64,000 nt of DNA from Saprospiraceae bacterium (GCA_016709995.1 JADJLQ010000002.1:806001-870000); one strand, 5' to 3'. Positions 20,094 through 29,816 are shown, counted from the first letter of the stretch. Translations and numbers: made by a program. The notes: generated from the sequence alone by a model not told the origin.

Positions 20094-20600
20094 ATGAATC
20101 GCAAACAGTTTATCTATACGTTGGGCGGCACCATGAGTGCCAGCTTACTTTCTAGCGTCGTTATCGGGCAGCCCGAGCCTAAACCTATGGCGCTACCGGC
20201 TGAAAAAGTCAAAGAATTTGTAGGAGTATGTCATGCTGATCTCGACAAAGTCAAGGCTTTATTGACTGAAATACCTAATTTGATTTACTGTTCCTGGGAC
20301 TGGGGAGGCGGTGATTTTGAATCAGGGATCGAGGCAGCCGGTCATGTCGGTCGGAAAGATATTGCTGCCTATTTGTTGGGCAAAGGAGCCAGAAGTAATA
20401 TATTCTTAATGACGATGTTGGGCCAAACAGACATGATAGTCAATTATCTCAATGCGTTTCCGGAGCACCTGACTATGAGGGGCCCACATGGCTTTTCACT
20501 ATTACACCATGCCAATAAAGGAGGAGAAGATGCATCACCGTTAGCAATAATTCTTCAGGAACGCGGGCTGAAAGACACAAAATTTAAACTATTTTCTTAA
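20094..20600 (+). CDS. Exported ankyrin-repeat protein
   Basis: 168 residues. The N-terminus MNRKQFIYTLGGTMSASLLSS is an export signal resembling Tat but with Arg-Lys instead of two Arg. The rest carries two or three ankyrin repeats: FVGVCHADLDKVKALLTE, EAAGHVGRKDIAAYLLGKGA and MLGQTDMIVNYLNAFPEHL followed by GFSLLHHANKGG. Ankyrin repeats bind protein partners; the partner is unknown. It lies 19 bp before the DUF2911 gene, so the two are probably co-transcribed. Confidence 0.8.
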   Translation: MNRKQFIYTLGGTMSASLLSSVVIGQPEPKPMALPAEKVKEFVGVCHADLDKVKALLTEIPNLIYCSWDWGGGDFESGIEAAGHVGRKDIAAYLLGKGARSNIFLMTMLGQTDMIVNYLNAFPEHLTMRGPHGFSLLHHANKGGEDASPLAIILQERGLKDTKFKLFS

Positions 20601-20619
20601 CGATATACTCACGCTTACG

Positions 20620-21723
20620 ATGAAAAAATATATATTAATAATAGCTATCATAGGTATAGCTGTATCTGCCTATGCACAGATGGATGTACCCGCTCCGGGA
20701 GGTAATCCGAGGGCTACGATAACGGAGACAATCGGCATTACCGATATTACCCTCTCTTATTCCAGGCCGGATGTGAGCGGTAGAGAAGGTAAGATCTGGG
20801 GCACACTTGTCCCTTATGGTTTTAGCACTTTTAGTTTTATCACCAATGGTCTCACTGCTCCCTGGCGCGCCGGAGCCAATGAAAACACCACCATTTCCTT
20901 TGAACATCCTGTTACCTTAGAGGGACACGAGGTGCCTGCTGGGACTTATGGTATCCATATGGCCATGTATCCTGACAGTGTAATTTTAATCCTGTCCACT
21001 AAAAGTGATGCGTGGGGAAGCTTTTATTACGAACAAAAGTATGATCAGCTCAGAGTGGCTCTCAAACCACAGATCAATGATAAAAATGTAGAGTGGCTCA
21101 AATATGAGTTTGTCGAACACCGACCTACCGGAGCTACGGTGACTATGATGTGGGAAAAAATGATTGTCCCTTTTAAAATAGAAGTGGATGTAGACAATAT
21201 CGTCGTGGCCCGGCTGAGAGATCAGGTGACCAGTCAAAAAGGCTTCAATGCCAGCAATCTTTTACAGGCAGCTCAATACTGTATCAATAAAAATATCAAT
21301 CTTGAAGAAGCACTCTCCTGGAGCCAAAAAGCTGTCAATGGATTTGGCAGTATCCGTAGCTATACTACATTAAGCAACCTGGCCAATGCTTATACCAAAC
21401 TCAACAAAACTGCTCAGGCTGATTCAGTGATGAGTGAAGCATTGCCTATGGCCAATGTCAACCAATATGTAGCCTATGGTCGGTCACTTATCAGTCAAAA
21501 AAGGTCTGAAAAAGCGATGGAAGTAATGACTAAGGCTTTAGACAGGTTTGGTGATATCCAGGCGGTCAATACAGGATTGGCTTATACGTATTCCTCCAAA
21601 GCAAACTTTGCTAAAGCATTGGAATATGCCTACAAATCGCTATCTCAGGCACCAAATGAAAATGCAAAAAAAGCAGCACAGGCCCTCATAGACAAACTTA
21701 AGGACAAAAAAGACATAAACTAA
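20620..21723 (+). CDS. Exported DUF2911 protein with C-terminal TPR-like helices
   Basis: 367 residues. A signal peptide ending in SAYAQ is followed by a DUF2911 beta-domain (about 25-180): ITLSYSRPDVSGREGKIWG, APWRAGANENTTISF, VPAGTYGIHMAM. The second half (about 200-360) is helical with TPR-like repeats (NLANAYTKLNKTAQADSVM, GLAYTYSSKANFAKALEYAYKSL). This layout is common in Bacteroidota and its role is unknown. It follows the ankyrin protein closely, which hints at a shared periplasmic task. Confidence 0.87.
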   Translation: MKKYILIIAIIGIAVSAYAQMDVPAPGGNPRATITETIGITDITLSYSRPDVSGREGKIWGTLVPYGFSTFSFITNGLTAPWRAGANENTTISFEHPVTLEGHEVPAGTYGIHMAMYPDSVILILSTKSDAWGSFYYEQKYDQLRVALKPQINDKNVEWLKYEFVEHRPTGATVTMMWEKMIVPFKIEVDVDNIVVARLRDQVTSQKGFNASNLLQAAQYCINKNINLEEALSWSQKAVNGFGSIRSYTTLSNLANAYTKLNKTAQADSVMSEALPMANVNQYVAYGRSLISQKRSEKAMEVMTKALDRFGDIQAVNTGLAYTYSSKANFAKALEYAYKSLSQAPNENAKKAAQALIDKLKDKKDIN

Positions 21724-21837
21724 GCACATAGAGATTTGGACTCAGTATAATCCAAAATTTTTGATCGAACGGATATATCTGTTTAAATATCATTATCCCA
21801 CAGGTTCTTTTCTATAGAATAATTACCTTGTCGATGA

Positions 21838-22989
21838 ATGACGGATCCTAATTTGTTGACTGCTATCGTAATCGTTGTATTTACAGTTGTGGCGGTTTAT
21901 TGGCTGGATGTCCAGGAGGAGAAAAGAATAAAAAGTATACTGGATTGGTTTCCGGCTATCCTTTTTGCATACGTGATTCCTGCCTTGTGTACCCACCTAT
22001 TTCATTTAGACTTATCTAAGGTGATCTTGCACACCTGGAGTAGAAATTATATCATTCCACTTGCGATACTCACGGTGATGAGTGCGATGTCTTTCAACCA
22101 GCTAAAACTAGTTGGTCTCAAACCGATCATCCTATTTGTCAGTGGGTCACTAGTCATAGCAATAGTCCCTGTACTCCTTGTCCTATTGGCTCAGTGGCCA
22201 GGAAGTGGCTTACATCAAATGATCATAGCGGATGGCTTGTGGAAGGGTATGGTACCCATCATAGGCAGTTGGATTGGTGGCAGTACCAGCCAGCTGGTTT
22301 TAAAAGAGGTGGTCGGGTGTCCCGACGGGCTATTTGTCACTATCCTGGTATTAGACAATGTGTTGGTCAATATCTGGACTATGCTGATGTTTCAATCGAT
22401 CAAACAGAGTGACCGGCTTAATCAATTTTTTAAAATCAATGCTGAACGGCCGGCTCACAGTGAAGACCTTTTGTCAGGCCACCAATATTCACGCTACAGT
22501 ATTTATCTGACCATAGGGGTTTGTTTGTTGGTGATACTTTTAACTGGCTGGTTATTAAAAGATTTCCTAACCATGATCATTATGGTATCTCTGATTGGTT
22601 TGATCCTTGGAAATCTGGTACCTGGCTGGCATCAACGGCTCGTCCTCAAATCTGGCGCCTTTCTGATCATCACCATCATGGCGATTCTCGGATTGAGACT
22701 GAAGTTTGATCAAATGAATATCCCACTCACCTTTATCCTTATAGTAGTTGGATGGCTGCTCATTCATTATCTTGTAATGATTTTAATCGCTAAAAAGCTC
22801 AATATCCATATGGCTTGGGTGCCGATAGCCAGTATGGCCAACGTAGGAGGTATCGCCACAGCTCCGGCAGTGACAGCAGCATATGAAAAAAAATGGATGC
22901 CTCATGCAGTGTTATTGGCTATCCTGAGTATGGTGACCGGTACAGCCTGGGGACTGGTAGCGATCTATTTGATCAGGATTATTGTCTGA
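21838..22989 (+). CDS. DUF819-family inner-membrane protein
   Basis: 383 residues with about 11-12 hydrophobic segments and the family's conserved glycine-rich stretches, GSWIGGSTSQLVLKEVVG near the middle and ASMANVGGIATAPAVTAAY near the end. These positions resemble the paired discontinuous helices of secondary transporters. DUF819 (YjcL-like) proteins have no established substrate. It lies 115 bp before the phosphate transport pair, but the gap suggests a separate unit. Confidence 0.85.
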   Translation: MTDPNLLTAIVIVVFTVVAVYWLDVQEEKRIKSILDWFPAILFAYVIPALCTHLFHLDLSKVILHTWSRNYIIPLAILTVMSAMSFNQLKLVGLKPIILFVSGSLVIAIVPVLLVLLAQWPGSGLHQMIIADGLWKGMVPIIGSWIGGSTSQLVLKEVVGCPDGLFVTILVLDNVLVNIWTMLMFQSIKQSDRLNQFFKINAERPAHSEDLLSGHQYSRYSIYLTIGVCLLVILLTGWLLKDFLTMIIMVSLIGLILGNLVPGWHQRLVLKSGAFLIITIMAILGLRLKFDQMNIPLTFILIVVGWLLIHYLVMILIAKKLNIHMAWVPIASMANVGGIATAPAVTAAYEKKWMPHAVLLAILSMVTGTAWGLVAIYLIRIIV

Positions 22990-23104
22990 ATATGGTTTAA
23001 TAATCAATGTCAAATGATAACAAATAGAAAAATATTATATCTTTCAGACTTAACATTACCTTAATATTGGTGGATTAATTTTGTAATAGAATCAAGCAAA
23101 CTGT

Positions 23105-23752
23105 ATGAATATCAATAAAATACTTACTTTTTTAGTCCCTAAAAACACTAAATTTTTTAGTCTGTTTTTTCAAGCAGGCAATAACCTCACTGAAGCTGCC
23201 GAGCTACTTGGCAAAATCTTTTCGAAACTCAGTTTTGACGAAAGACTGGAGCATACCAACGAGATGCATATGTTGGAAACAAAAGGAGATGATATAGCGC
23301 ATGAGATATTTAGTGATCTTAGTGCGAACTTTATCACCCCATTTGACAGAGAAGACATCCACGAACTGGCCTCCACCTTGGATACTGTATTAGATACTAT
23401 GGATGGCACCGCGAAAAGAGTAAAGCTATACCAAATGGACGAGGTAAGTCCTGCGATGGTGCAATTGGCAGACCTGGTGAAAGCTGCTGTCTTTGAAATC
23501 GTAGCCTCTATTAAAGCACTTGAAAATATCAATGATCCTGGTCGCGTACGTGAAGCAATCGGTCGTATCGATGAAATCGAAAAACATGCGGACAATATCC
23601 ATAATGAGGCCATCGCTGAATTATTTAGAAGTGAAAAGGATGCTATCCAATTGATTAAAAAGAAAGAGATCATACAAAACCTGGAGAAAGCTGTAGACTT
23701 TTGTCTAGATACCGCGAATGTGATTGAGAGCATACTCATCAAAAACTCTTAA
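23105..23752 (+). CDS. DUF47/PhoU-like Pit accessory protein
   Basis: 215 residues, almost wholly helical, of the PhoU-like DUF47 family (TIGR00153 type). The N-terminus FFSLFFQAGNNLTEAAELLGKIF is characteristic. These proteins sit next to Pit transporters and modulate phosphate uptake. Its stop is 6 bp before the Pit start, so they form an operon. It may link to the nearby phosphonate genes as part of phosphorus acquisition, but that is inference. Confidence 0.92.
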   Translation: MNINKILTFLVPKNTKFFSLFFQAGNNLTEAAELLGKIFSKLSFDERLEHTNEMHMLETKGDDIAHEIFSDLSANFITPFDREDIHELASTLDTVLDTMDGTAKRVKLYQMDEVSPAMVQLADLVKAAVFEIVASIKALENINDPGRVREAIGRIDEIEKHADNIHNEAIAELFRSEKDAIQLIKKKEIIQNLEKAVDFCLDTANVIESILIKNS

Positions 23753-23758
23753 GCCTAC

Positions 23759-24748
23759 ATGACTACAATGCTAATAACGATCATTGTTTTTGCATTGATC
23801 TTCGATTTTGTCAATGGCTTCCACGATGCAGCCAACTCTATTGCGACAGTAGTGTCTACCAGGGTCCTGACACCACTGCAAGCCGTTTTGATGGCAGGTG
23901 GTGCAAACTTTCTTGCTTATTTTTTATTTGAATTAAAGGTAGCAGATACTGTGGCCAAGACTGTTCATGCGGAGCACATTACATTGATGGTGATTATGGC
24001 AGGACTTTGGGCAGCCATCATTTGGAATCTTTTGACCTGGTGGCTCGGCATTCCGAGTAGTTCTTCTCACACTTTGATAGGGGGATTCGCCGGAGCCGGC
24101 ATAGCACATGCTGGTTCCTTCGACGCGATTTCTTTTGACAAAATCCGGATTATCCTTGTGTTTATAGTGTTGGCTCCTTTGATTGGAATGTTTGTGTCCT
24201 ATTTTTTCTCTTTAGTTATGTTGTATTTGAGTTCCAGATCCAGTCCAAAAGAAGTCGACGGTGTTTTCCGAAAACTTCAAGTGGGTTCTGCTGCTTTTTT
24301 TAGTTTGATGCACGGAGGCAATGATGCACAGAAAGTAGTCGGCATCATAGCTGCTGCGCTTATTGCACAGGGACACATCACGGATTTGCATCATATTCCT
24401 TCCTGGGTACCCCTGGCATGTTACACAGCCATTGGACTTGGTACCATGATGGGTGGCTGGAGAATAGTAAAAACGATGGGTCACAAGGTAACTAAATTGA
24501 CTCCATTTGAAGGATTTGCAGCGGAGACCAGTGGTGCCCTTACACTTTGGTTGACTGGTAGATATGGTATACCAGTGAGTACCACGCATACGATCACTGG
24601 TAGCATCATCGGAGTAGGTATGATCAAGCGTGTCAGTGCGGTAAGATGGGGTGTCACTATTAGCTTGATGTGGGCATGGGTACTGACTATTCCTATCTCT
24701 GCGCTCATGGGAGCTTTATTTTATTTTATCGGCAGCCAGTTTCAGTAA
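23759..24748 (+). CDS. pit: Inorganic phosphate transporter, PiT family
   Basis: 329 residues, the short bacterial PiT form. It carries the duplicated family signature, GFHDAANSIATVVSTR at the N-terminus and the later MHGGNDAQKVVGI. The Ser-rich PSSSSHTLIGGFAG and GIPVSTTHTITGSIIG segments are the substrate-pathway repeats. It moves phosphate with a cation (metal-phosphate with H+, or Na+) across the inner membrane and is coupled to the DUF47 protein upstream. Low-affinity uptake is usual for the family. Confidence 0.94.
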   Translation: MTTMLITIIVFALIFDFVNGFHDAANSIATVVSTRVLTPLQAVLMAGGANFLAYFLFELKVADTVAKTVHAEHITLMVIMAGLWAAIIWNLLTWWLGIPSSSSHTLIGGFAGAGIAHAGSFDAISFDKIRIILVFIVLAPLIGMFVSYFFSLVMLYLSSRSSPKEVDGVFRKLQVGSAAFFSLMHGGNDAQKVVGIIAAALIAQGHITDLHHIPSWVPLACYTAIGLGTMMGGWRIVKTMGHKVTKLTPFEGFAAETSGALTLWLTGRYGIPVSTTHTITGSIIGVGMIKRVSAVRWGVTISLMWAWVLTIPISALMGALFYFIGSQFQ

Positions 24749-24944
24749 TTTTCATTTTTTAATATTTTCAGTTCTGTTATTAGACCTTCGAGTCAATGCA
24801 ATGTCGAGAACGGTACTCTTCTGTTGAAAGCAGATACATTAAGCCAATATTAATAAGAAAAAGAAAACATCATAATTACTTAAACTAAAAGTATCGTATA
24901 CCAGAACCCAATCAATCTACCTTGCATGAAAAAAAATAAACGAC

Positions 24945-26483
24945 ATGTCATTGGTAGGTCAGATATTGCATACCGGGATTAAGCTCAGTCCGAAAAAACC
25001 TTTACTCCAGCTTTCTCCCAAACAACAACAAATCAAAGTGCTACACCGGCTATTGCGGACAGCACAAAATACAGACTTTGGAAAACGATATGACTTTGAA
25101 GACCTGACCCGTATTAAAGACCCAAGAGCAGAATTCCGTCAATGGATACCGATTTATTCATATGATAAAATGTATTCTAAATGGTGGCATAGATCTTTGC
25201 AGGACGAACCCAATGTCACCTGGCCAGGCATCATACCGTATTATGGAGTTTCCAGCGGCAGTACTCAGGCGGCGAGCAAATATATACCGGTCACTCATGA
25301 AAGTTTACATTGCTGGAACAAATCGGCTCAGCGACTCTTTTCATCTCTCAGCCAATATCCCGAGATCACGCCTCAACAATTGGGCAGGCAGTCCCTCATG
25401 GTTGGAGGTACCAGCAAATTGACCAGGGAAGGCCAACACTTGTATGGTGACAACAGCGGTATCATGGCATTAAATCGCCCATACTGGTTAAAATCTTTCT
25501 ACAAACCCGATGCTGATATATTAGAAATTCCAGACTGGAATGATCGGGTCAATGCAATCGTAGCCAAAGCTTCTTCCTGGGATATTGCATTTTTAGTAGG
25601 CAATGTAGCCTGGGTACAACTCATCCTGGAGAGAATTATCGAATACCATGGAATAAAGCATATTCATAAATTATGGCCCAACCTTACCATGCTTATGCAT
25701 AGTGGTATTTTCTTAGAACCTTACCGTGAATCATTTGAAAATACGTTGGGTAAACCCATATCGTATATCGATACTTATGCCGCTACCGAAGCATTTATCG
25801 GATATCAAGATCAGCCCAACGACCGATCAATGAAACTTGTGCTGGACCAGGGAGTGTACTATGAGTTCGTACCTTTCGATCAAAAACATTTTGATGAAAC
25901 AGGAAATTTGATTTCGAGCTTCGTAGAAACTATACCAATAGAATATGTTGAAGAAAATAAGCCGTATGCCATATTAATATCTACAACCTCAGGCGCCTGG
26001 CACTATTTACTTGGAGATGTCATCGTTTTCACAGACAAACAAAATTGTAGAATAAAAATAACCGGCCGTACCAAACTACAGCTCAATCTTACCGGCGAAC
26101 ATCTCACTGGAGAATTAATCACAGGTGCCATCCAGCACCTCAACCAATTATTTCATCTGGACCTGGTTGAATATACCGTTAGCGGCGAAAAACATGAAAG
26201 TCATTTTGCTCATAAATGGTACCTCGCCACCAACAAACCTGTTGATAAAAAAAAGATTTGCACTGCTATAGATGAGTACTTAAAAACAAATAATGATGAC
26301 TATAGTGTGCAGAGGACTGCTTTGTTGAATAATATATCTGTTGAACTGGTTCAAAAAGGATCCTTTTATGGCTGGCTCCATTCAAGAGGTAAAATGAATG
26401 GCCAGGCGAAAATACCTTGTGTATTGAGTGAAGATTTAAAACATAGCTGGTTGGAATATCTGCACAAGAATCTCATTAATTAA
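24945..26483 (+). CDS. GH3-family acyl-acid-amide synthetase-like adenylating enzyme
   Basis: 512 residues of the GH3 auxin-responsive-promoter family (ANL-like adenylate-forming fold). The three nucleotide motifs are visible: SSGSTQAASKYIPVT near residues 103-117, YAATEAF near 280, and GDVIVFTDKQNCRIKITGR near 360. GH3 enzymes activate a carboxylate as an acyl-adenylate and join it to an amine. The bacterial members have few known substrates. It precedes the phosphonatase-like HAD by about 250 bp containing a hairpin, so it may be its own transcription unit; joint function with the phosphonate genes is possible but unproven. Confidence 0.88.
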   Translation: MSLVGQILHTGIKLSPKKPLLQLSPKQQQIKVLHRLLRTAQNTDFGKRYDFEDLTRIKDPRAEFRQWIPIYSYDKMYSKWWHRSLQDEPNVTWPGIIPYYGVSSGSTQAASKYIPVTHESLHCWNKSAQRLFSSLSQYPEITPQQLGRQSLMVGGTSKLTREGQHLYGDNSGIMALNRPYWLKSFYKPDADILEIPDWNDRVNAIVAKASSWDIAFLVGNVAWVQLILERIIEYHGIKHIHKLWPNLTMLMHSGIFLEPYRESFENTLGKPISYIDTYAATEAFIGYQDQPNDRSMKLVLDQGVYYEFVPFDQKHFDETGNLISSFVETIPIEYVEENKPYAILISTTSGAWHYLLGDVIVFTDKQNCRIKITGRTKLQLNLTGEHLTGELITGAIQHLNQLFHLDLVEYTVSGEKHESHFAHKWYLATNKPVDKKKICTAIDEYLKTNNDDYSVQRTALLNNISVELVQKGSFYGWLHSRGKMNGQAKIPCVLSEDLKHSWLEYLHKNLIN

Positions 26484-26597
26484 AATACCGAATAACCAAA
26501 ATTTGTGCGAGTACGCACCGAGGTAATAGAATTCACAGCTGTTCAAAAATTAATTAGAAATAGGAATAAGAAATCAATTTATTTCATTTTCCCTGGG

Positions 26598-26633
26598 ATC
26601 CGGGCATTAAGTAAGAATTTATTAATCCCGGAT
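26598..26633 (+). promoter_or_regulatory. Hairpin/palindrome upstream of the phosphonate gene cluster
   Basis: The arms ATCCGGG-C-ATTAA (26598-26610) and TTAAT-CCCGGAT (26622-26633) give a 12-bp stem with a single bulged C and an 11-base loop. No T-run follows, so it is not an ordinary terminator. It lies 115 bp after the GH3 gene and 103 bp before the HAD gene. It could stabilise an mRNA end, act in the 5' leader, or be a regulator's binding site. Confidence 0.45.
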
Positions 26634-26735
26634 ATAGCCTATGCATATATTCAAATATTAACCCAAGGATAATATTAGTTTCTCCCTGAGTTTAAATGCC
26701 TAGGAGACATTTACATTAAATTAAAATGTATACTT

Positions 26736-27419
26736 ATGGAAGATAAAAAAATCAAGTTATGCATATTCGATTTGGCTGGCACACTGGTACAGGATAAAAA
26801 TTACGTTAGAAAGATCTTCATACAGGCTTTTAAGAAATATGACATCGTGGTTACCGCGGAGGTGGTAGATCGATGGATGGGATTTGAGAAAAAACTGGCC
26901 ATAGACTCTATCCTTAACGAAATCAATGTGAAAGGGCGAAAAAAATTGGTCACTACCATTCATCACACTTTTACACATATGATGAATGAATATTATTCCC
27001 ACCATGTCAAATCCATAGCCTATGCTGAAGCCACACTGAAAAAATTAAAAGCAAAAGGATTAAAATTAGCAGTCAATACAGGGTTTGGAAAAGAGACGCT
27101 TCATCTTATTCTTGAAAGTTTAGGATGGTATGGATATCTCGATGCCTATATTTCATCTGATCAGGTAGTAGCTGGCAGACCCCATCCATACATGATTAAT
27201 TATATAAAAAAAACTGCCAAAATATCTGATCCATCTCAAATAGCCAAAATAGGAGACACGCCTTCAGACCTTCTTGAAGGCCAACGATCAAAATGTGGTC
27301 TTAACTTAGGTATCTGTTCCAGAAATTTTCCTTTGGAAGAAATGAAAAAATATCCGCATACACATCTCGTCAACAATCTCCGTGAAGCCGCAGACATCAT
27401 TTTGGCTCACACTGCCTAA
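26736..27419 (+). CDS. Phosphonatase-like HAD hydrolase (TIGR03351 type)
   Basis: 227 residues. The HAD nucleophile is D12 in FDLAGT. The residue two on is Ala, as in phosphonoacetaldehyde hydrolase (DWAGT), instead of the Asp acid/base of ordinary HAD phosphatases. The cap motif MGFEKK carries K52 at the place of the Schiff-base Lys (MGLLK) of PhnX. AGRPHPYM (146-153) and GDTPSD (173-178) are further phosphonatase marks. This supports C-P bond hydrolysis of phosphonoacetaldehyde or a hydroxylated relative. It heads the HAD-DUF5690-FAD oxidase run, the synteny described for this HAD clade. The last 38 bp overlap the next gene. Confidence 0.9.
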   Translation: MEDKKIKLCIFDLAGTLVQDKNYVRKIFIQAFKKYDIVVTAEVVDRWMGFEKKLAIDSILNEINVKGRKKLVTTIHHTFTHMMNEYYSHHVKSIAYAEATLKKLKAKGLKLAVNTGFGKETLHLILESLGWYGYLDAYISSDQVVAGRPHPYMINYIKKTAKISDPSQIAKIGDTPSDLLEGQRSKCGLNLGICSRNFPLEEMKKYPHTHLVNNLREAADIILAHTA

Positions 27420-28659
27420 CCCTAAGCTGATCAATAAGCTGGCACCTGAGTTGATCGCTGCTCTTGCTGCGGCCAGTGTCTACTGTGCGATGTATGCCTT
27501 TAGAAAACCATTCACTATGCTCACTTTTGAACACGTGAATTTTTTGGGTGTAGGTTACAAGATTTGGTTGATTACTGCCCAGTTATTAGGTTATGCGCTG
27601 AGCAAAACCATAGGCATCCGGGTAATCAGTGAAATGAAAGCAAACAGCCGGATGGGCATCTTATTTTCATTGATTGGTGTGGCGTGGTTTTCATTATTTC
27701 TCTTTGCCATTTTACCTCCTCCCTGGACTATCTTGTGTATGTTTATGAATGGTATTCCCCTGGGATTGATCTGGGGGATCGTATTCAGCTATTTAGAAGG
27801 GCGTACTACAACCGATTTGTTAGCTGCAATCCTGGCCAGCAGCTTTATTTTCTCATCAGGATTTGTGAAAAGTATAGGTGGCTTGCTATTACAATCAGGC
27901 AGCGCGCCTCAATGGATGCCATTTATGACCGGTGCCCTTTTTGTATTGCCACTAATCATAATGATGTGGGTCTTGAATAAAATTAATCCCCCGGACGAAA
28001 CGGATCTAATGCAACGAAGCAAAAGAGTTCCTATGAACAAATTGGAGCGGAAGAAGTACTTAAAAGAATGGAGCCGCGTCCTTATCCCACTTATATTTAT
28101 TTACATTTTTTTTACCATTCTACGGGATTACCGGGACAGCTTTACTGCAGAAATATTCGCGGAGATTAAAGATGCTAAGCTATGGTGGATAACACAAAGT
28201 GAACTGTATATCAGCATGATCATATTGGCAGTGTTGGGAGGCTTTATTTTTTTAAAAAATCATTTTAAAGCTTTAATCTGGGTACATATACTGATGATCA
28301 CAGGATTTATTTTGGTGATTGCTTGCACGTGGTTTTTTAGTCAGGGCAGGATACCCGGCATCCTTTGGTTCATTATAGCAGGGATGGGTGTATTTGCAGG
28401 ATATATACCTTTCAATTGCATCTTGGTGGATCGGTTAATCGCTTTGATAAATCATCCGGCTAATGCAGGATTTATCATGTATCTATTGGACTCCTGCGCC
28501 TATGCAGGCACGATACTTATTTTATTTTTTAAAGAGTGGTCAGGCCTAGAGATTTCTCCATTAAATTTTTTCATGAATTTATGTTATATCCTTGGATGGA
28601 GTGGAATACTTCTGGTAACTGCTTCGCTCCTTATTGTTTTCAAAAAACTTAGCATCTGA
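27382..28659 (+). CDS. DUF5690-family MFS-like membrane transporter
   Basis: 425 residues with about 12 hydrophobic segments. Family marks include ASVYCAMYAFRKPFT, GIPLGLIWGIVFSYLEGR and AGYIPFNCILVDRLIA. The only usable start appears to be a GTG at 27382, inside the HAD gene; a downstream TTG at 27447 would lose the start of the conserved region. The 38-bp overlap suggests translational coupling. Its stop overlaps the start of the FAD oxidase by one base (TGATG). Lying between two phosphonate enzymes, it is a good candidate inner-membrane importer for the aminophosphonate; no transport activity is established for the family. Confidence 0.87.
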   Translation: MKPQTSFWLTLPNPKLINKLAPELIAALAAASVYCAMYAFRKPFTMLTFEHVNFLGVGYKIWLITAQLLGYALSKTIGIRVISEMKANSRMGILFSLIGVAWFSLFLFAILPPPWTILCMFMNGIPLGLIWGIVFSYLEGRTTTDLLAAILASSFIFSSGFVKSIGGLLLQSGSAPQWMPFMTGALFVLPLIIMMWVLNKINPPDETDLMQRSKRVPMNKLERKKYLKEWSRVLIPLIFIYIFFTILRDYRDSFTAEIFAEIKDAKLWWITQSELYISMIILAVLGGFIFLKNHFKALIWVHILMITGFILVIACTWFFSQGRIPGILWFIIAGMGVFAGYIPFNCILVDRLIALINHPANAGFIMYLLDSCAYAGTILILFFKEWSGLEISPLNFFMNLCYILGWSGILLVTASLLIVFKKLSI

Positions 28660-29780
28660 TGTCAAAAACAGCAATTGTAGTAGGCGCCGGTATCACAGGG
28701 CTGGCTACGGCATATAAACTCATTTTACAGGGCTATCAAGTCACTATACTCGAAAAAAGTTCAAGGGCTGATGGGGCTTCCATTAGAAATTTTGGAATGA
28801 TTTGGCCGATAGGTCAGGCATCCGGCGACCACTACCAACTGGCCCTGGAATCCAAAAAAATTTGGATCGATCTGAGCCACAAAGCAGCCTTCGATCTCAA
28901 TCCAAACGGATCATTGCATCTAGCCTACCATGAGGATGAAAAATCAGTCTTACGTGAATTTGTAGAAACTCATCGTGATCATAGACCTGTGGTCTGGCTT
29001 AACCCAAATGACCTGGCTCAAAAACATCCATCAGTCAATCACCACGGTCTAAAAGGTGGAATGTATAGTGCGGATGAAATGTTGGTAGATCCAGTAGAGG
29101 CAATCCAAAAAATTTCATTTTGGTTGCAAAACACAGGCCAGTGTGTATTTCATTTCAATACACCGGTCGTTGCTATTGAAGGCAATATTTGTACGAGCCC
29201 TGGCAAAAAACACCAGGCAGATCAAATATTTGTTTGCACAGGAAGGGATATAGATCTTCTTTTCCCGGAGATATTAAAGACACAGGGAGTCTTGTGTGAA
29301 CTCCAAATGATGCGCACCGATACGCAACCTGAATTTTTCTCTATGGGACCTTCCATGTGTGGAGGGTTAACACTGATTCATTATCCTGCATTTAAAAATC
29401 TTGAAACCTTGTCCGAACTGCAGATTAGATTGTTGTCAGAGTATCCTCACCTTATCGCTAACGGAATTCATGTGATGGCAGCACAAAATCACCACGGAGA
29501 GATTGTCATTGGAGATACTCACCATTATGCTCCACACTTTATGCCGTTTATTGATCAACGATTGAATAAATATATACTTGAATATCTAAAACAATTTTGC
29601 GTGCTTCCGGATTACACGATAAAAAATTATTGGAAAGGCCAATATTACAAATCAACAGGTGATCATCCTTATTTTATATCCCGGGTCAGTCCTCATTGTG
29701 TATTGATCAATGCCTTTGGAGGCAATGGAATGACGCTTTCATTTGGTGTCATCAGCACGCTATTAGAATCGATAATATAG
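28659..29780 (+). CDS. FAD-dependent amine oxidase, TIGR03364 type (phosphonate-associated)
   Basis: 373 residues of the DAO/glycine-oxidase superfamily. The Rossmann motif is VVGAGITGLATAY at 6-18, then EKSSRADGASIRNFGM, and near the end GGNGMTLSFGVI for FAD binding. The phosphonate-linked TIGR03364 clade is defined by synteny with TIGR03351 HADs, exactly as here. The proposed reaction is oxidative deamination of an aminophosphonate (for example a 2-aminoethylphosphonate, possibly N-methylated) to phosphonoacetaldehyde, the HAD's substrate. It is third in a tightly coupled operon and ends 36 bp from the convergent phosphoesterase gene. Confidence 0.9.
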   Translation: MSKTAIVVGAGITGLATAYKLILQGYQVTILEKSSRADGASIRNFGMIWPIGQASGDHYQLALESKKIWIDLSHKAAFDLNPNGSLHLAYHEDEKSVLREFVETHRDHRPVVWLNPNDLAQKHPSVNHHGLKGGMYSADEMLVDPVEAIQKISFWLQNTGQCVFHFNTPVVAIEGNICTSPGKKHQADQIFVCTGRDIDLLFPEILKTQGVLCELQMMRTDTQPEFFSMGPSMCGGLTLIHYPAFKNLETLSELQIRLLSEYPHLIANGIHVMAAQNHHGEIVIGDTHHYAPHFMPFIDQRLNKYILEYLKQFCVLPDYTIKNYWKGQYYKSTGDHPYFISRVSPHCVLINAFGGNGMTLSFGVISTLLESII

Positions 29781-29816
29781 AAATGGCTATTGATCCCCTG
29801 ACAGGTAGGTCAATGG

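Noticed and set aside
23170..23742. A 190-codon minus-strand frame inside the DUF47 gene
   Set aside because: It is a Ser-rich shadow of the plus-strand DUF47 gene, which has clear family features and an operon partner.
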